DNA of 64,000 bases from an uncultured Rhizobiaceae group bacterium (GTDB taxonomy: Bacteria > Pseudomonadota > Alphaproteobacteria > Rhizobiales > Rhizobiaceae). The stretch lies in the NCBI GenBank assembly GCA_937958815.1, contig CALGMR010000008.1, forward strand, positions 1 through 64,000. Reading direction: 5' to 3'. The position numbers and the translations under genes were made by a program. Below the pieces are notes generated by a model. The model saw only the letters and a list, made by a program, of their open reading frames with translations, did no database searches and was not told the DNA's origin. Positions 28,234-38,903 of the stretch are shown piece by piece; position 1 is the first letter of the stretch; the number at the start of each line of letters is the position of its first letter.

Positions 28234-29091
28234 TCAAGTGTTTGAGCGACGCGCCATGAAGGCCAGTCGCTCAAACAAATGAACATCTTGCTCGTTTTTC
28301 AACAAAGCGCCGTGAAGTTTCGGCAGGGCATTTGTTGATTTTTCGCGCAGGGTTTCCGGGTCCACATCATCGGCCACCAACAAGCGAATCCAATCCAGAG
28401 CTTCACTTGTCGACGGCTTTTTCTTTAAGCCCGGTGTTTCGCGAATTTCATAAAATTGCGTCAGTGCTTCACGCACCAAACGTGGTTTGATACCCGGGTA
28501 ATGAACATCTACAATTTTGTTCAGAACCTCAGCTTCGGGAAATGAAATATAGTGGAAGAAGCAACGTCGCAGGAACGCATCAGGCAGTTCTTTTTCATTG
28601 TTTGACGTGATGATGACGATCGGGCGGTTTTTTGCTTTGATCGTTTCGTCCAATTCATAACAATAGAACTCCATCTTATCGAGTTCCTGCAAAAGATCGT
28701 TTGGGAATTCGATGTCTGCTTTGTCTATTTCATCGATGAGAAGCACCACCTTTTCATCTGTCTCGAAGGCCTCCCACAGCTTTCCTTTTTTGATGTAGTT
28801 GCGAATATCTTGAACTTTCTTGTCGCCCAATTGGCTGTCTCTCAAACGAGAAACGGCATCATATTCGTAAAGACCCTGTTGAGCTTTGGTGGTGGATTTC
28901 ACATTCCACTCAAGCATTTTCAAACCAAGGGCCTGCGATATTTGCTTTGCCAATTCGGTTTTACCCGTGCCGGGCTCCCCCTTCACAAGCAATGGACGTT
29001 CTAAGGTGATTGCAGCATTTACAGCCGTGGTGAGGTCTGCACCGGCGACATATGAATCGGTGCCTTCAAAACGCTTTTTGGTATCGGACAT
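28234..29091 (-). CDS. MoxR-type AAA+ ATPase
   Basis: LLVKGEPGTGKTELAKQISQALG (Walker A), VVLLIDEIDKAD (Walker B), TSNNEKELPDAFLRRCFF. Confidence 0.9.
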   Translation of the reverse strand: MSDTKKRFEGTDSYVAGADLTTAVNAAITLERPLLVKGEPGTGKTELAKQISQALGLKMLEWNVKSTTKAQQGLYEYDAVSRLRDSQLGDKKVQDIRNYIKKGKLWEAFETDEKVVLLIDEIDKADIEFPNDLLQELDKMEFYCYELDETIKAKNRPIVIITSNNEKELPDAFLRRCFFHYISFPEAEVLNKIVDVHYPGIKPRLVREALTQFYEIRETPGLKKKPSTSEALDWIRLLVADDVDPETLREKSTNALPKLHGALLKNEQDVHLFERLAFMARRSNT

Positions 29092-29153
29092 AAAGTATTG
29101 AATTCCAACTGGTGATTTTCCAACCTTAAAAGCTGGGAAGGTACCATGCAATC

Positions 29154-30995
29154 CTATTTAGCGACGTCAGGGGTCCAGCCCGCCAGAGTGAGACCCTTTA
29201 GAAACACATCCATATGTTCGCACTTAGTAAAAGGATGCCCCGCCTTCACAGATTCTATTGGATAAACAGGCATAACCTTTTGCACTTCGCTGTAAGTGCG
29301 TTTTGCGCCTTCCACGTCGCCAGCAAGGGCCTGACAGGCGGCCGCAAGCACTTGATGGAAATACCAATTGGGTCGTTTGGCAGCGGCTTCAAATGCCAGT
29401 TGTTGTGCCTCGTCATATTTGCCGTCCAACATTGCAGCCAAAGCCAGTGAGCGAATGAAAAGGCTTGCGTGGGGGTCAGTGGGCGAAATCTTCAATGCCC
29501 GGGAAGCAACGACGCGCGCCTCTTGCGTTTCGCCGGAACAGACAAGCATTCTGGCAAGTTCTCCCATTGCGGCAGCAGAATTTGGGTTCAGTTCCAACGC
29601 TTGTCGCTCAGCCGCAATCGCTTCCGGCATTCTGTCTTTCAAAGACAGTGCCGTACCTAAGGTAAAATGCGCACTTGAATCTGTTTGATCATACTGCACA
29701 GCAAGGCGCGCCAATCGAAGGGTCTCGGTTGCAACGTAATCAAAGTCATCATATCGACCCGTCCAAATTTTGATCATGTTGCAAAAGGCTAAGAGTGCAT
29801 AAGCGCGTCCGTTTTCCGGATCCAGTTGCAGAGCCTTTTCCGCATTCACCATGGCTTGCAAAATACTTTTGTGATTTCCCCGCCAGTAATGCCATCTGGC
29901 ACGCATCAGCAATTCCCATGCGTCCACACTGCGGGGGCGACTGTGTGAAGCTTTCCAAGCCTCATGGCGCAAAAATTCTGGTTCGATATTTCCGACAATT
30001 TGCCGTGTGATCTCGTCTTGAATCTCATAGAAATTCTGGTCTTTGTGATCAAAGGTCTGAGACCACACCGTAAACTCGCTTGAGCAATCGATGAGGTTTG
30101 CTGTCACACGAACGGAATTGCCTTGATTGCGAATCCGCCCTTTCAATAGATAACGTACGCCCAACTCTTGAGCGACAACGTTGTCCGTATAACTCGCATC
30201 GGAATAATTCATGGAAGACCGCGGAGAAATTACATTGAGCCATTTGGAATACGCCAGACCATCCGCCACATCAGCGGCAAGGCCCAATGCCACCCAGGCA
30301 TCTTCTTCTTCAGCAACGTCCCCTCCTTTGGGAACTTCAAAAGGCAACACAGCGATTCCGCGATCCCTGTTGAACCCCAAACCATCAGTTTGCACTTCAT
30401 CAATGATCTGCGCAGAAAGTGATTTATTGCGGGCAGAATTGTCGGTGAGTTGCCAAAGACGAACTGGATTTGAAATTCCCTTTAAAACGCGAAAGCCAAG
30501 ATCATTAAATCCAAATTCGTCTTCTTGAGACACCGCAGAGTGTGCCTCTCCGCAAATGATTGTTGTTGCGGGTTCTGCCAAATGCTGCAAGCGCGCAGCA
30601 ATGTTCACGGCAGGCCCAGAAATTTTGTCTGTCTCTCGCAGAATGGCCCCATAACAAACACCAGCGCGAAAGTTTAATCTGTCTTCCAACGGGAGGTGTT
30701 CGTTTGCCTTCGACACACGCGTATGAAAGTCGAGCAAGCATTGGGAAGCGCCAGCAGGGTTCTCAAACTCAGCAAAAACCCCATCGCCTGCCGTATCGAT
30801 GATCGTCCCACCATGCTCCACAATGAGAGCGTCCAATTGCTCGAAATGTGAGGTTAAATGTTTGCGGGTTTCAATGGCGTCGCGTTCAATATGCGTAGAA
30901 TAGGCAACAGCGTCGACAAAGGCCGCGCAACCTTTGTCCCAGGTATAACCACCGCTTTTGCCTACCTTGCCCAAGGTCGTGCATCCCCACCACAT
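29154..30995 (-). CDS. Class III adenylate cyclase with TolB-like/TPR C-terminal region
   Basis: 613 aa; AAFVDAVAYSTHIERDAIETRKHL ... IIDTAGDGVFAEF ... GPAVNIAARLQ, then GIAVLPFEVPKG and TPR-like repeats. Confidence 0.85.
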   Translation of the reverse strand: MWWGCTTLGKVGKSGGYTWDKGCAAFVDAVAYSTHIERDAIETRKHLTSHFEQLDALIVEHGGTIIDTAGDGVFAEFENPAGASQCLLDFHTRVSKANEHLPLEDRLNFRAGVCYGAILRETDKISGPAVNIAARLQHLAEPATTIICGEAHSAVSQEDEFGFNDLGFRVLKGISNPVRLWQLTDNSARNKSLSAQIIDEVQTDGLGFNRDRGIAVLPFEVPKGGDVAEEEDAWVALGLAADVADGLAYSKWLNVISPRSSMNYSDASYTDNVVAQELGVRYLLKGRIRNQGNSVRVTANLIDCSSEFTVWSQTFDHKDQNFYEIQDEITRQIVGNIEPEFLRHEAWKASHSRPRSVDAWELLMRARWHYWRGNHKSILQAMVNAEKALQLDPENGRAYALLAFCNMIKIWTGRYDDFDYVATETLRLARLAVQYDQTDSSAHFTLGTALSLKDRMPEAIAAERQALELNPNSAAAMGELARMLVCSGETQEARVVASRALKISPTDPHASLFIRSLALAAMLDGKYDEAQQLAFEAAAKRPNWYFHQVLAAACQALAGDVEGAKRTYSEVQKVMPVYPIESVKAGHPFTKCEHMDVFLKGLTLAGWTPDVAK

Positions 30996-31005
30996 TTCCT
31001 AGAAA

Positions 31006-31044
31006 GTGTATATTATCACACTTTAGAGGTGTGATAAATCACAC
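31006..31044. promoter_or_regulatory. Tandem 16-bp palindromic operator upstream of cyclase/TPR gene
   Basis: GTGTATATTATCACAC (31006-31021) and perfect palindrome GTGTGATAAATCACAC (31029-31044), 23 bp apart. Confidence 0.55.
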
Positions 31045-31055
31045 ATATGGATGAT

Positions 31056-31514
31056 TTATGCTGGTAGGTCTGGAATAGGTGCGGGCCGCTGTGCTGGTAT
31101 TGGGACTTTTTGACCTCTGGGCAAGGTATAGGCATTGCGGGTTTGGCACTTTTTGCCGGACACAAAGCGCTCTCCCACAGGCGAAAGCCCAACGGGTGCC
31201 CATCCTGCTCCTTTAAAACCAAGTCTCTCCGCTGCAATGCGCGTCACATCAATAATGCGCCCTTTGATGAAGGGCCCTCGATCATTGATGCGCACAATTA
31301 CTGATCTTCCATTTCTGAAATTTGTCACCCTGACACGGGTGCCAAAAGGAAGCGTGCGGTGGGCTGCAGCCATGACATTGGGATTTGCACGTTCACCACT
31401 CGCGGTCATAGACGTCAATTGATACCAAGATGCTTTGCCGCAGCTTTTGATCCCTGCATGGGCAGGGTCAATTGTTGCCAGCACGATCAACATTGGAAGT
31501 ATGAGTTTTCTCAT
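31056..31514 (-). CDS. RlpA-like double-psi beta-barrel protein
   Basis: GKASWYQLTSMTASGERANPNVMAAAHRTLPFGTRVRVTNFRNGRSVIVRINDRGPF; signal peptide. Confidence 0.9.
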   Translation of the reverse strand: MRKLILPMLIVLATIDPAHAGIKSCGKASWYQLTSMTASGERANPNVMAAAHRTLPFGTRVRVTNFRNGRSVIVRINDRGPFIKGRIIDVTRIAAERLGFKGAGWAPVGLSPVGERFVSGKKCQTRNAYTLPRGQKVPIPAQRPAPIPDLPA

Positions 31515-31576
31515 GCAGATGTGTTGCTTTCAAAATCGGGCAGAATTCTGTCGCATGAAGCGACCTTCACAAACAA

Positions 31577-31606
31577 AAAGGCCCACGACTTACATCGCGG
31601 GCCTTT
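31577..31606 (-). terminator. Rho-independent terminator downstream of rpsA
   Basis: aaaggccc...gggccttt stem, T5 on minus strand after the stem. Confidence 0.8.
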
Positions 31607-31630
31607 CCAAATTCATGAAGCGGTGGTCGC

Positions 31631-33331
31631 TTATTCGCCTTCGCGATCCTTAAGCGCTGCGCCTAGGATGTCACCGAGTGAAGCGCCTGAGTCGGATGAA
31701 CCGAACTGCTTGACGGCTTCTTTTTCTTCAGCGATTTCCAAAGCCTTAATTGACAGATTGACCTTGCGATTTTTCTTGTCGAACAAGATGACGCGTGCGT
31801 CGATTTTCTGACCAACAGAGAAACGCTCTGGGCGTTGCTCGTCACGGTCACGGGAAAGATCGAAACGCTTAACGAATGCTTCGATGTCTGTGTCAACGAT
31901 TTTGACCTCTAGGCCGCCATCAGTCACGTTCAGAACTTCAGCAGTTACGATTGAATTCTTACGAATTTCACCGCCTTCGCCGCCTTCCATTGGATCAGCA
32001 CCATCAAGTTGTTTGATGCCGAGCGAGATGCGCTCTTTATCAACATCAACATCAAGAACGATGGCTTTCACCATGTCGCCTTTGTTGAAGTTCTCGATTG
32101 CTTCTTCACCAGACAAGTTCCAATCCAGATCAGACAAGTGAACCATACCGTCAACGTCGCCATCGAGACCGATGAACAAACCGAATTCAGTTTTGTTTTT
32201 CACTTCGCCTTCAACGATTGTGCCCTGCGGGAACTGCTCTGCAAATGTATCCCATGGGTTGGACAGGTTCTGTTTCAGACCCAAAGAAATACGGCGCTTA
32301 GAAGGATCAACTTCAAGAACAATCACTTCAACTTCCTGAGAAGTTGCAACGATTTTTCCTGGGTGAACGTTTTTCTTCGTCCAAGACATTTCAGAAACGT
32401 GGATCAAGCCTTCAATGCCTGGCTCCAGTTCAACAAACGCACCGTAGTCAGTGATGTTTGTGATGCGACCAACAACTTTCGTGTCGATTGGATATTTCGC
32501 ACCGATTGCATCCCATGGGTCGCTCTCAAGCTGCTTCATGCCAAGTGAGATACGGTGTGTATCTTGGTTCACACGGATGATTTGAACTTTAACAGTCTGA
32601 CCAATGTTCAGAATCTCTGTCGGGTGATTGACACGGCGCCAAGCCATATCTGTCACGTGCAACAGACCGTCAATGCCGCCGAGGTCAACGAACGCACCGT
32701 AGTCAGTGATGTTTTTCACAACACCTTCTACAATTTGGCTCTCTTCGAGGTTTTGAACGATTTCAGAACGCTGTTCTGCACGGCTCTCTTCGAGAACTGT
32801 ACGACGTGAAACAACGATGTTGCCGCGACGACGGTCCATTTTCAAAATCTGGAACGGCTGCGGAGTGTTCATAAGCGGAGTAACGTCGCGGATTGGACGG
32901 ATGTCCACCTGCGAACGCGGAAGGAATGCAGTTGCTCCGTCCAGATCGACAGTGAAACCACCTTTGACCTGATTGAAGATTGTGCCTTCGACTTTTTCTT
33001 CTGCTTCGAACTGCTTTTCGAGTTTAACCCAGCTCTCTTCACGGCGGGCTTTGTCGCGAGATAGAACAGCTTCGCCCATCGCGTTTTCAACACGCTCCAG
33101 GTAAACTTCTACTTTATCGCCAACTTTCAAAGAGCCGTCGCGTGCGCTGGCTCCGAATTCTTTAAGTGCAACACGGCCTTCAACTTTAAGGCCTGCATCG
33201 ATCACAGCCATGTCTTTTTCGATGGCTGTTACAATACCTTCAACAACAGTGCCTTCCTGAATGGACTGTACGGCAAAGGATTCGTCTAGGAGGGCTGCGA
33301 AGTCCTCCATTGAGGGGTTCATTTCTGACAT
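31631..33331 (-). CDS. rpsA: 30S ribosomal protein S1
   Basis: 566 aa with repeated S1 domains (VKNITDYGAFVDLGGIDGLLHVTDMAWRRVNHP ...). Confidence 0.97.
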   Translation of the reverse strand: MSEMNPSMEDFAALLDESFAVQSIQEGTVVEGIVTAIEKDMAVIDAGLKVEGRVALKEFGASARDGSLKVGDKVEVYLERVENAMGEAVLSRDKARREESWVKLEKQFEAEEKVEGTIFNQVKGGFTVDLDGATAFLPRSQVDIRPIRDVTPLMNTPQPFQILKMDRRRGNIVVSRRTVLEESRAEQRSEIVQNLEESQIVEGVVKNITDYGAFVDLGGIDGLLHVTDMAWRRVNHPTEILNIGQTVKVQIIRVNQDTHRISLGMKQLESDPWDAIGAKYPIDTKVVGRITNITDYGAFVELEPGIEGLIHVSEMSWTKKNVHPGKIVATSQEVEVIVLEVDPSKRRISLGLKQNLSNPWDTFAEQFPQGTIVEGEVKNKTEFGLFIGLDGDVDGMVHLSDLDWNLSGEEAIENFNKGDMVKAIVLDVDVDKERISLGIKQLDGADPMEGGEGGEIRKNSIVTAEVLNVTDGGLEVKIVDTDIEAFVKRFDLSRDRDEQRPERFSVGQKIDARVILFDKKNRKVNLSIKALEIAEEKEAVKQFGSSDSGASLGDILGAALKDREGE

Positions 33332-33558
33332 TTAAGCTCCAAATCCGCGGGCGATAATAAATTGCGCGTGCGCGGAGGTGCACCGGGGTTTGTGTTTCAA
33401 TTAATCGGCTTGTCCCACTCCGCCTCATTTTCGAGGCTCAATCCGGAAAATCCGGTGTGGTGCAAAAAAGCGGAAGGCCGGTTTGCTTTGCGAACAACTT
33501 CAAGACTCTTGAAATCAAAAGGGCGCAGCCGGTCTCGGCAGCACCCCCAATTCGCTGT

Positions 33559-34209
33559 TCATTCAGGTTTTGAAGATTTCACAATGCTCAAAGCCGTCTG
33601 GAACGCGGTTTCTATATCCATTTTTGACGTATCGAGCAAGTGGGCATCTTCTGCCGGTTTTAACGGACTATCCGCTCGACCCATATCCCGTTCGTCACGC
33701 AGACGAATATCAGACAAAATGGTTTCAAAACTGGCATCCATGCCCTTCAGAATGCCTCGTTCCTGAACTTCCTTCCAGCGCCGCTCTGCCCGCACTTCCG
33801 GTGAGGCGGTGACATAGAGTTTCACTTGGGCATTGGGGCAAACAACTGTGCCTATATCGCGGCCATCCAGCACGGCACCTCGACCAGAATTTGCAAACTT
33901 GCGCTGTTGCTCAACCAATGTGCTGCGCACGCGAGACATGACAGCCACTTTCGAGGCCGCTTCACCAATTGTGTGGACAGCGAGAACGGCAGGGTCGAGT
34001 GCGCCCAGATCAATGGCCTTGGCTGCCTCCACAGCAGTATCTTCATCGTTCAATGGTTGGCCGCTTTCCAACAAAGCATGAGCCACCGCACGGTAAGTCA
34101 GTCCCGTATCCAGATGCGGCAACTCGAAAGCTTCGGCCAAACGACGTGACAACGTTCCCTTGCCGGAAGCAGCAGGGCCATCAATTGCAATGATAAAAGG
34201 TATGGTCAT
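33559..34209 (-). CDS. cmk: Cytidylate kinase
   Basis: [62 protein letters not shown]. Confidence 0.95.
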   Translation of the reverse strand: MTIPFIIAIDGPAASGKGTLSRRLAEAFELPHLDTGLTYRAVAHALLESGQPLNDEDTAVEAAKAIDLGALDPAVLAVHTIGEAASKVAVMSRVRSTLVEQQRKFANSGRGAVLDGRDIGTVVCPNAQVKLYVTASPEVRAERRWKEVQERGILKGMDASFETILSDIRLRDERDMGRADSPLKPAEDAHLLDTSKMDIETAFQTALSIVKSSKPE

Positions 34210-34364
34210 GAGCTGCGTTTACCCCCTCGCCGTTTGGCACACAAGATCAAGAACTATCCACCGTCATTGAAATGACATCAATCCGTCATCTTTGTGTTAG
34301 GCTGTTGCCGCACTGGTGGGCCACCGGGTTCGCAAGACCGGTCATCACAACACGGAGATTGATC

Positions 34365-36281
34365 ATGACACTTGATGCTAAAATTCAGCCTGCCTGCGAA
34401 AACATTGACGATATCACGTTTGACGACATTGATGACATCATAAACCCAAGGCCTGATGAAAACGATTTTGATCAGGTCGTTGAAAACGCCCTCTCACGCC
34501 GAGGCTTTATGAGCGGTGTATTGGTGCTGGGCGGTGCAGCCATGTTGGGCGCATCCAGCGCTTTGACACCTTCCATCGCAAATGCAGCAACACTGTTTGA
34601 TTTCGAACAAGTTCTTGCGAACTCCTTAGACACAATTACTGTGCCTAAAGGTTATACATGGGATGTTGTTGCAAAATGGGGTGATCCACTTTTCTCCGAT
34701 GTTCCTGAGTTCGATGAAGCCACACGCGGTACACCCGAGACGCAAGCGCGCGCCGTTGGTGACAATAACGACGGCATGGACTTGTTCGAAAAGGACGGGA
34801 AGTCTGTCTATGTGGTCAACAATGAGTATGTGAACCGCAAAATTATCTGGGGCAACAATCCAGACGGGAAACCAGCTTCTGACGCCGACATATTGAAAGG
34901 CAAGCTGGCCCACGGTGTCACCGTGATGGAAGTTGCTGAGACGGACGGGAAATGGATGATCGTAAAGGGCTCCCCTTTCAACCGCCGCATCACACCTGAC
35001 ACAGAAATGGACATTACCGGCCCTGCTGCCGCCCATGATTTAATGAAAACGTTGGCTGATCCAACTGGCACCAAGACGCTTGGCACGTGGAACAACTGTG
35101 GCAATGGCCGAACGCCATGGGGCACCTATCTTGCTTGCGAAGAAAACTTCAATGGCTATTTTTCAGGCCCAAGTGACGATTATGAAGTGACCTCAGAGCT
35201 GAAACGCTATGGCGTTTCTGGCAGAGACTGGGGTTACAGCTGGGCAAAAATTGACGATCGTTTTGATGTTTCCAAAAATCCGAACGAGCCCAACCGTGCA
35301 GGCTACGTGGTTGAAATTGACCCATTTGATGCAAGCTCAACACCACAAAAGCGCACAGCGCTTGGCCGTTTCAAACATGAAAACGCGGAAGTTGTTGTGG
35401 CCAAAAACGGCAAGATCGTTGTTTACATGGGCGACGACGAACGCGGCGAATTTCTCTACAAATTTGTGTCTGATGGCACTTATGTGGAAGGCGGCGATAC
35501 GTCGAAACTGCTGACAGATGGCACACTTTATGTGGCTAAATTTGAAGCAGATCAGAAGGGTCAATGGATATCTTTGACCAAAGAGACTGTTGGAATGGAG
35601 GCGGCTGAAATCGCAATCCACACCCGCCAAGCCGCTTCAAAAGCTGGAGCAACAACCATGGATCGCCCCGAATGGGTGGCCGCACACCCTACAAAGGCTG
35701 AAGTCTATTGCGCGCTGACCAACAATAAAAACCGTGGCAAGAAACCCAATGCCGGCGGTGATGCAACGCCAGCTGCTGGCCCCAACCCGCGCGCGAAAAA
35801 CAATTATGGCCAAATCGTTCGTTGGCGCCCCGAGGATGACGACCACACAGCTACATCATTTGAATGGGATTTGTTTGTACTTGCGGGCAACCCCAAAGTT
35901 CACAGCGACGCTTATGCTGGTTCTGAAAACATCAACGAAGGCAATATGTTCAACTCACCAGATGGTTTGAGTTTCGATGACAAAGGGATTTTGTGGATAC
36001 AGACTGACGGGAAATACACGAACGAGGGTGATTTCGCAGGACAAGGCAACAATCAAATGCTTGCTGGCGATCCTGCCACCGGAGAAATCCGCCGTTTTCT
36101 GGTGGGCCCCAATGAATGTGAAGTCACTGGCATGACCTTCTCTGGCGACCGCAAAACCATGTTTGTTGGCATTCAACACCCTGGTGAAAAGGGCAACAGC
36201 CACTTTCCAGATGGCGGCAAGAGTTTGCCGCGTTCCTGCATCATCGCAATAAAGCGCGAAGACGGTGCCGTGATCGGATAG
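34365..36281 (+). CDS. PhoX-family phosphatase (DUF839), Tat-exported
   Basis: Tat-like SRRGFMSGVLVLGGAAMLGASS; GTYLACEENFNGYF; DNDDGMDLF; SD and ATG at 34365. Confidence 0.87.
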   Translation: MTLDAKIQPACENIDDITFDDIDDIINPRPDENDFDQVVENALSRRGFMSGVLVLGGAAMLGASSALTPSIANAATLFDFEQVLANSLDTITVPKGYTWDVVAKWGDPLFSDVPEFDEATRGTPETQARAVGDNNDGMDLFEKDGKSVYVVNNEYVNRKIIWGNNPDGKPASDADILKGKLAHGVTVMEVAETDGKWMIVKGSPFNRRITPDTEMDITGPAAAHDLMKTLADPTGTKTLGTWNNCGNGRTPWGTYLACEENFNGYFSGPSDDYEVTSELKRYGVSGRDWGYSWAKIDDRFDVSKNPNEPNRAGYVVEIDPFDASSTPQKRTALGRFKHENAEVVVAKNGKIVVYMGDDERGEFLYKFVSDGTYVEGGDTSKLLTDGTLYVAKFEADQKGQWISLTKETVGMEAAEIAIHTRQAASKAGATTMDRPEWVAAHPTKAEVYCALTNNKNRGKKPNAGGDATPAAGPNPRAKNNYGQIVRWRPEDDDHTATSFEWDLFVLAGNPKVHSDAYAGSENINEGNMFNSPDGLSFDDKGILWIQTDGKYTNEGDFAGQGNNQMLAGDPATGEIRRFLVGPNECEVTGMTFSGDRKTMFVGIQHPGEKGNSHFPDGGKSLPRSCIIAIKREDGAVIG

Positions 36282-36302
36282 ATTTGCTTCAAGATAAGAC
36301 CG

Positions 36303-36331
36303 AAAAGGCCCGGCAATGTTCGGGCCTTTTT
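36303..36331 (+). terminator. Rho-independent terminator downstream of phoX-like gene
   Basis: AAAAGGCCCG(gcaatgtt)CGGGCCTTTTT. Confidence 0.85.
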
Positions 36332-36507
36332 GTGTTCACCATCTCCAAAATTGTTGTTGCGTTGAATGAGCGCCGCAAATTGCGCAAAGGCCGCGCATTT
36401 TATGGCACTTTTCGATTTGCCATAAACGCAAAACGCTTGAGATGCCGCATGGCATTGCTCCAGTGTTTGTCCTATATGAACATCGAAGAGTTTGAAGGGA
36501 TGCACCC

Positions 36508-37296
36508 ATGAGCAGCGTCAGCAACAACAGCCGCACCACACAAGCCGAGCAAATGAGCACCGCTTATGGCTTTGAACAGGTGGCCGAAGGCCAAAAGCAA
36601 AGCAAGGTGAACGATGTGTTTCATTCCGTTGCACGCCGTTATGACCTGATGAACGACTTTATGTCATTGGGAGTTCACCGCCTTTGGAAAGATGCGATGG
36701 TGACAAAAGCCGCACCTTCGAAAAAACAACCGTGGGCTTCTTTAGATGTGGCAGGCGGAACGGGCGACATCGCTTTTCGATTGGTTGAAGCGTCAAACAA
36801 AAACGCCCATGTGACCGTGCTGGATATCAATGGCTCCATGTTGGAAGTGGGGCGCGACCGCGCTTTGAAAAAAGGTTTAGGCGACAATGTGGATTTCATT
36901 GAAGCCAATGCAGAAGAGCTGCCCTTTCAAGACAATATGTTTGACGTTTACACAGTCGCTTTTGGCATTCGCAATGTGCCGCGCATGGACCACGCGTTGG
37001 CTGAGGCACATCGCGTTTTGAAACCGGGTGGCCAGTTTTTGTGCCTTGAATTTTCGGAGGTCGATGTGCCGATGCTCGACAAGTTTTACGACCTTTGGTC
37101 TTTCAACGCGATCCCACCAATTGGCAAGGCTGTGACAGGTGATGCGGAAAGCTATCAATATCTGGTGGAGAGCATTCGCAAGTTTCCCAATCAAGACAGT
37201 TTTGCAAACCTTGTTCGCGATGCAGGTTTTTCCCGTGTGGACTACCGCAACATGACAGGCGGCATTGCTGCCCTTCACTCAGGTTGGAAAATCTAG
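36508..37296 (+). CDS. ubiE: Demethylmenaquinone/ubiquinone methyltransferase
   Basis: [63 protein letters not shown]. Confidence 0.95.
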   Translation: MSSVSNNSRTTQAEQMSTAYGFEQVAEGQKQSKVNDVFHSVARRYDLMNDFMSLGVHRLWKDAMVTKAAPSKKQPWASLDVAGGTGDIAFRLVEASNKNAHVTVLDINGSMLEVGRDRALKKGLGDNVDFIEANAEELPFQDNMFDVYTVAFGIRNVPRMDHALAEAHRVLKPGGQFLCLEFSEVDVPMLDKFYDLWSFNAIPPIGKAVTGDAESYQYLVESIRKFPNQDSFANLVRDAGFSRVDYRNMTGGIAALHSGWKI

Positions 37297-37303
37297 ACTG
37301 ATC

Positions 37304-38881
37304 ATGAAAACTATTCGCGCCTATTTTTCGCTTCTTAAAGCGATTTACGTTCTCATGCGTGAGGGCGTGATTACGGCTTTGCCAGAGGAAAATGCTCCGC
37401 CACCCATGGTGTTTGCGAAAAGCGTTGCGCGTTTGATAGAACGCCGCCGCGCCAAAACAACGACACAATCAAAAAAGCTGGCAGCCGCATTAAACCGACT
37501 CGGACCGAGCTGGGTGAAGCTTGGGCAGTTCCTCGCCACGCGACCCGATCTTGTGGGCGATTCAATCGCAGCCGACCTGGAATTGCTGCAAGATCGCATG
37601 GACGCGTTTCCAACGGAAGATGCGCGCAAGATGATTGCGGCGACTTTGGGCCAGACCGTAAATCAACTCTTCATCGAATTTGGCGACCCCATAGCCGCCG
37701 CTTCCATTGCTCAAGTTCACAAGGCCAAAGTGCAAGACGCCGACGGCTCCGTACGCGATGTGGCTGTGAAAGTGATCCGACCCGGAGTGCGCGAGCGTTT
37801 CGCTTGGGATTTAGAGACATTTTACACTGCGGCCAGCACATTAAACTTTCTGTTCCCGCCCTTGCGTCGTCTTCAACTTGTGCCTTCTGTCCACATGCTT
37901 GCGCAATCTGCCAAGTTGGAGATGGAACTCCGCATGGAAGCGGCAGGCCTTTCAGAAATGGGTGACAATTCTGCCCACGACGAAGGCTTTCGTGTGCCGC
38001 ACGTGGATTGGCCACGTTCGGGCAGGGATTGTTTGACCATGGAATGGGTCGACGGGATCAAGATGAACAATATGGAAGCGCTGCGTGCTTCTGGTCATGA
38101 TCTTAAGGCTGTCGCCAACACGCTGAACCAAACATTTTTGCGCCATGCATTGCGTGATGGTTTTTTCCACGCGGACATGCACCCCGGCAATTTGTTTTTG
38201 TCACCCAATGGCGACATCGTCGCGGTTGATCTTGGGATTGCGGGGCGCTTGATCAAAGCAGAGAGACGCTTTCTGGGCGAAATTCTTTACGGATTCATCA
38301 ATCGTGATTACCGCCGCATTGCGGAAGTTCACATTGAAGCGGGTTATGTGCCGGCAGACAAAGATGTGGAGAGTTTTGCACAAGCGCTGCGTGCTGTGGG
38401 TGAACCCATTTATGGCAAAGCTGCCGAAGAAATTTCTATCGGCAGTCTTTTGACTCTACTTTTCGACATTACAGAATTGTTCGACATGAAAACACAACCG
38501 CAATTGTTGCTGCTGCAAAAAACAATGGTCGTGGTTGAAGGCGTGGCACGCAAACTCGATCCGCAATTTAATATGTGGGAATCCGGTGGCCCTGTGGTCA
38601 CACCTTATGTCACGCGATTGATCGGCCCGTTGGGCAAACTTGATGAAGCCAAAGACGGTCTTCAGGCTATGAGCAAACTCGTACAACTTGCACCCGATAT
38701 GGCAAAGCGTGCTGAACTGCTGAGCCATGAAATCGATGTGATGGCCAAAGAAGGTGTACGCCTCGACAAACCAACCATTGAAGCCATTGGCAAGGCCGAA
38801 GCGCGACACTCGCGATCTGGACGTATTGCGCTTTGGGTCATTGCAGCTGCTGCTGTTTATGCGGCGTGGACAGTTTCTTAG
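37304..38881 (+). CDS. ubiB: Ubiquinone biosynthesis ABC1/UbiB kinase-like protein
   Basis: RLGPSWVKLGQFLATRPDLVG, DPIAAASIAQVHKAK, DGFFHADMHPGNLF, VDLGIAGRL; start set at MKTIRAYF. Confidence 0.94.
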   Translation: MKTIRAYFSLLKAIYVLMREGVITALPEENAPPPMVFAKSVARLIERRRAKTTTQSKKLAAALNRLGPSWVKLGQFLATRPDLVGDSIAADLELLQDRMDAFPTEDARKMIAATLGQTVNQLFIEFGDPIAAASIAQVHKAKVQDADGSVRDVAVKVIRPGVRERFAWDLETFYTAASTLNFLFPPLRRLQLVPSVHMLAQSAKLEMELRMEAAGLSEMGDNSAHDEGFRVPHVDWPRSGRDCLTMEWVDGIKMNNMEALRASGHDLKAVANTLNQTFLRHALRDGFFHADMHPGNLFLSPNGDIVAVDLGIAGRLIKAERRFLGEILYGFINRDYRRIAEVHIEAGYVPADKDVESFAQALRAVGEPIYGKAAEEISIGSLLTLLFDITELFDMKTQPQLLLLQKTMVVVEGVARKLDPQFNMWESGGPVVTPYVTRLIGPLGKLDEAKDGLQAMSKLVQLAPDMAKRAELLSHEIDVMAKEGVRLDKPTIEAIGKAEARHSRSGRIALWVIAAAAVYAAWTVS

Positions 38882-38903
38882 TTCAAATGGTAGGTTTCAC
38901 CTC

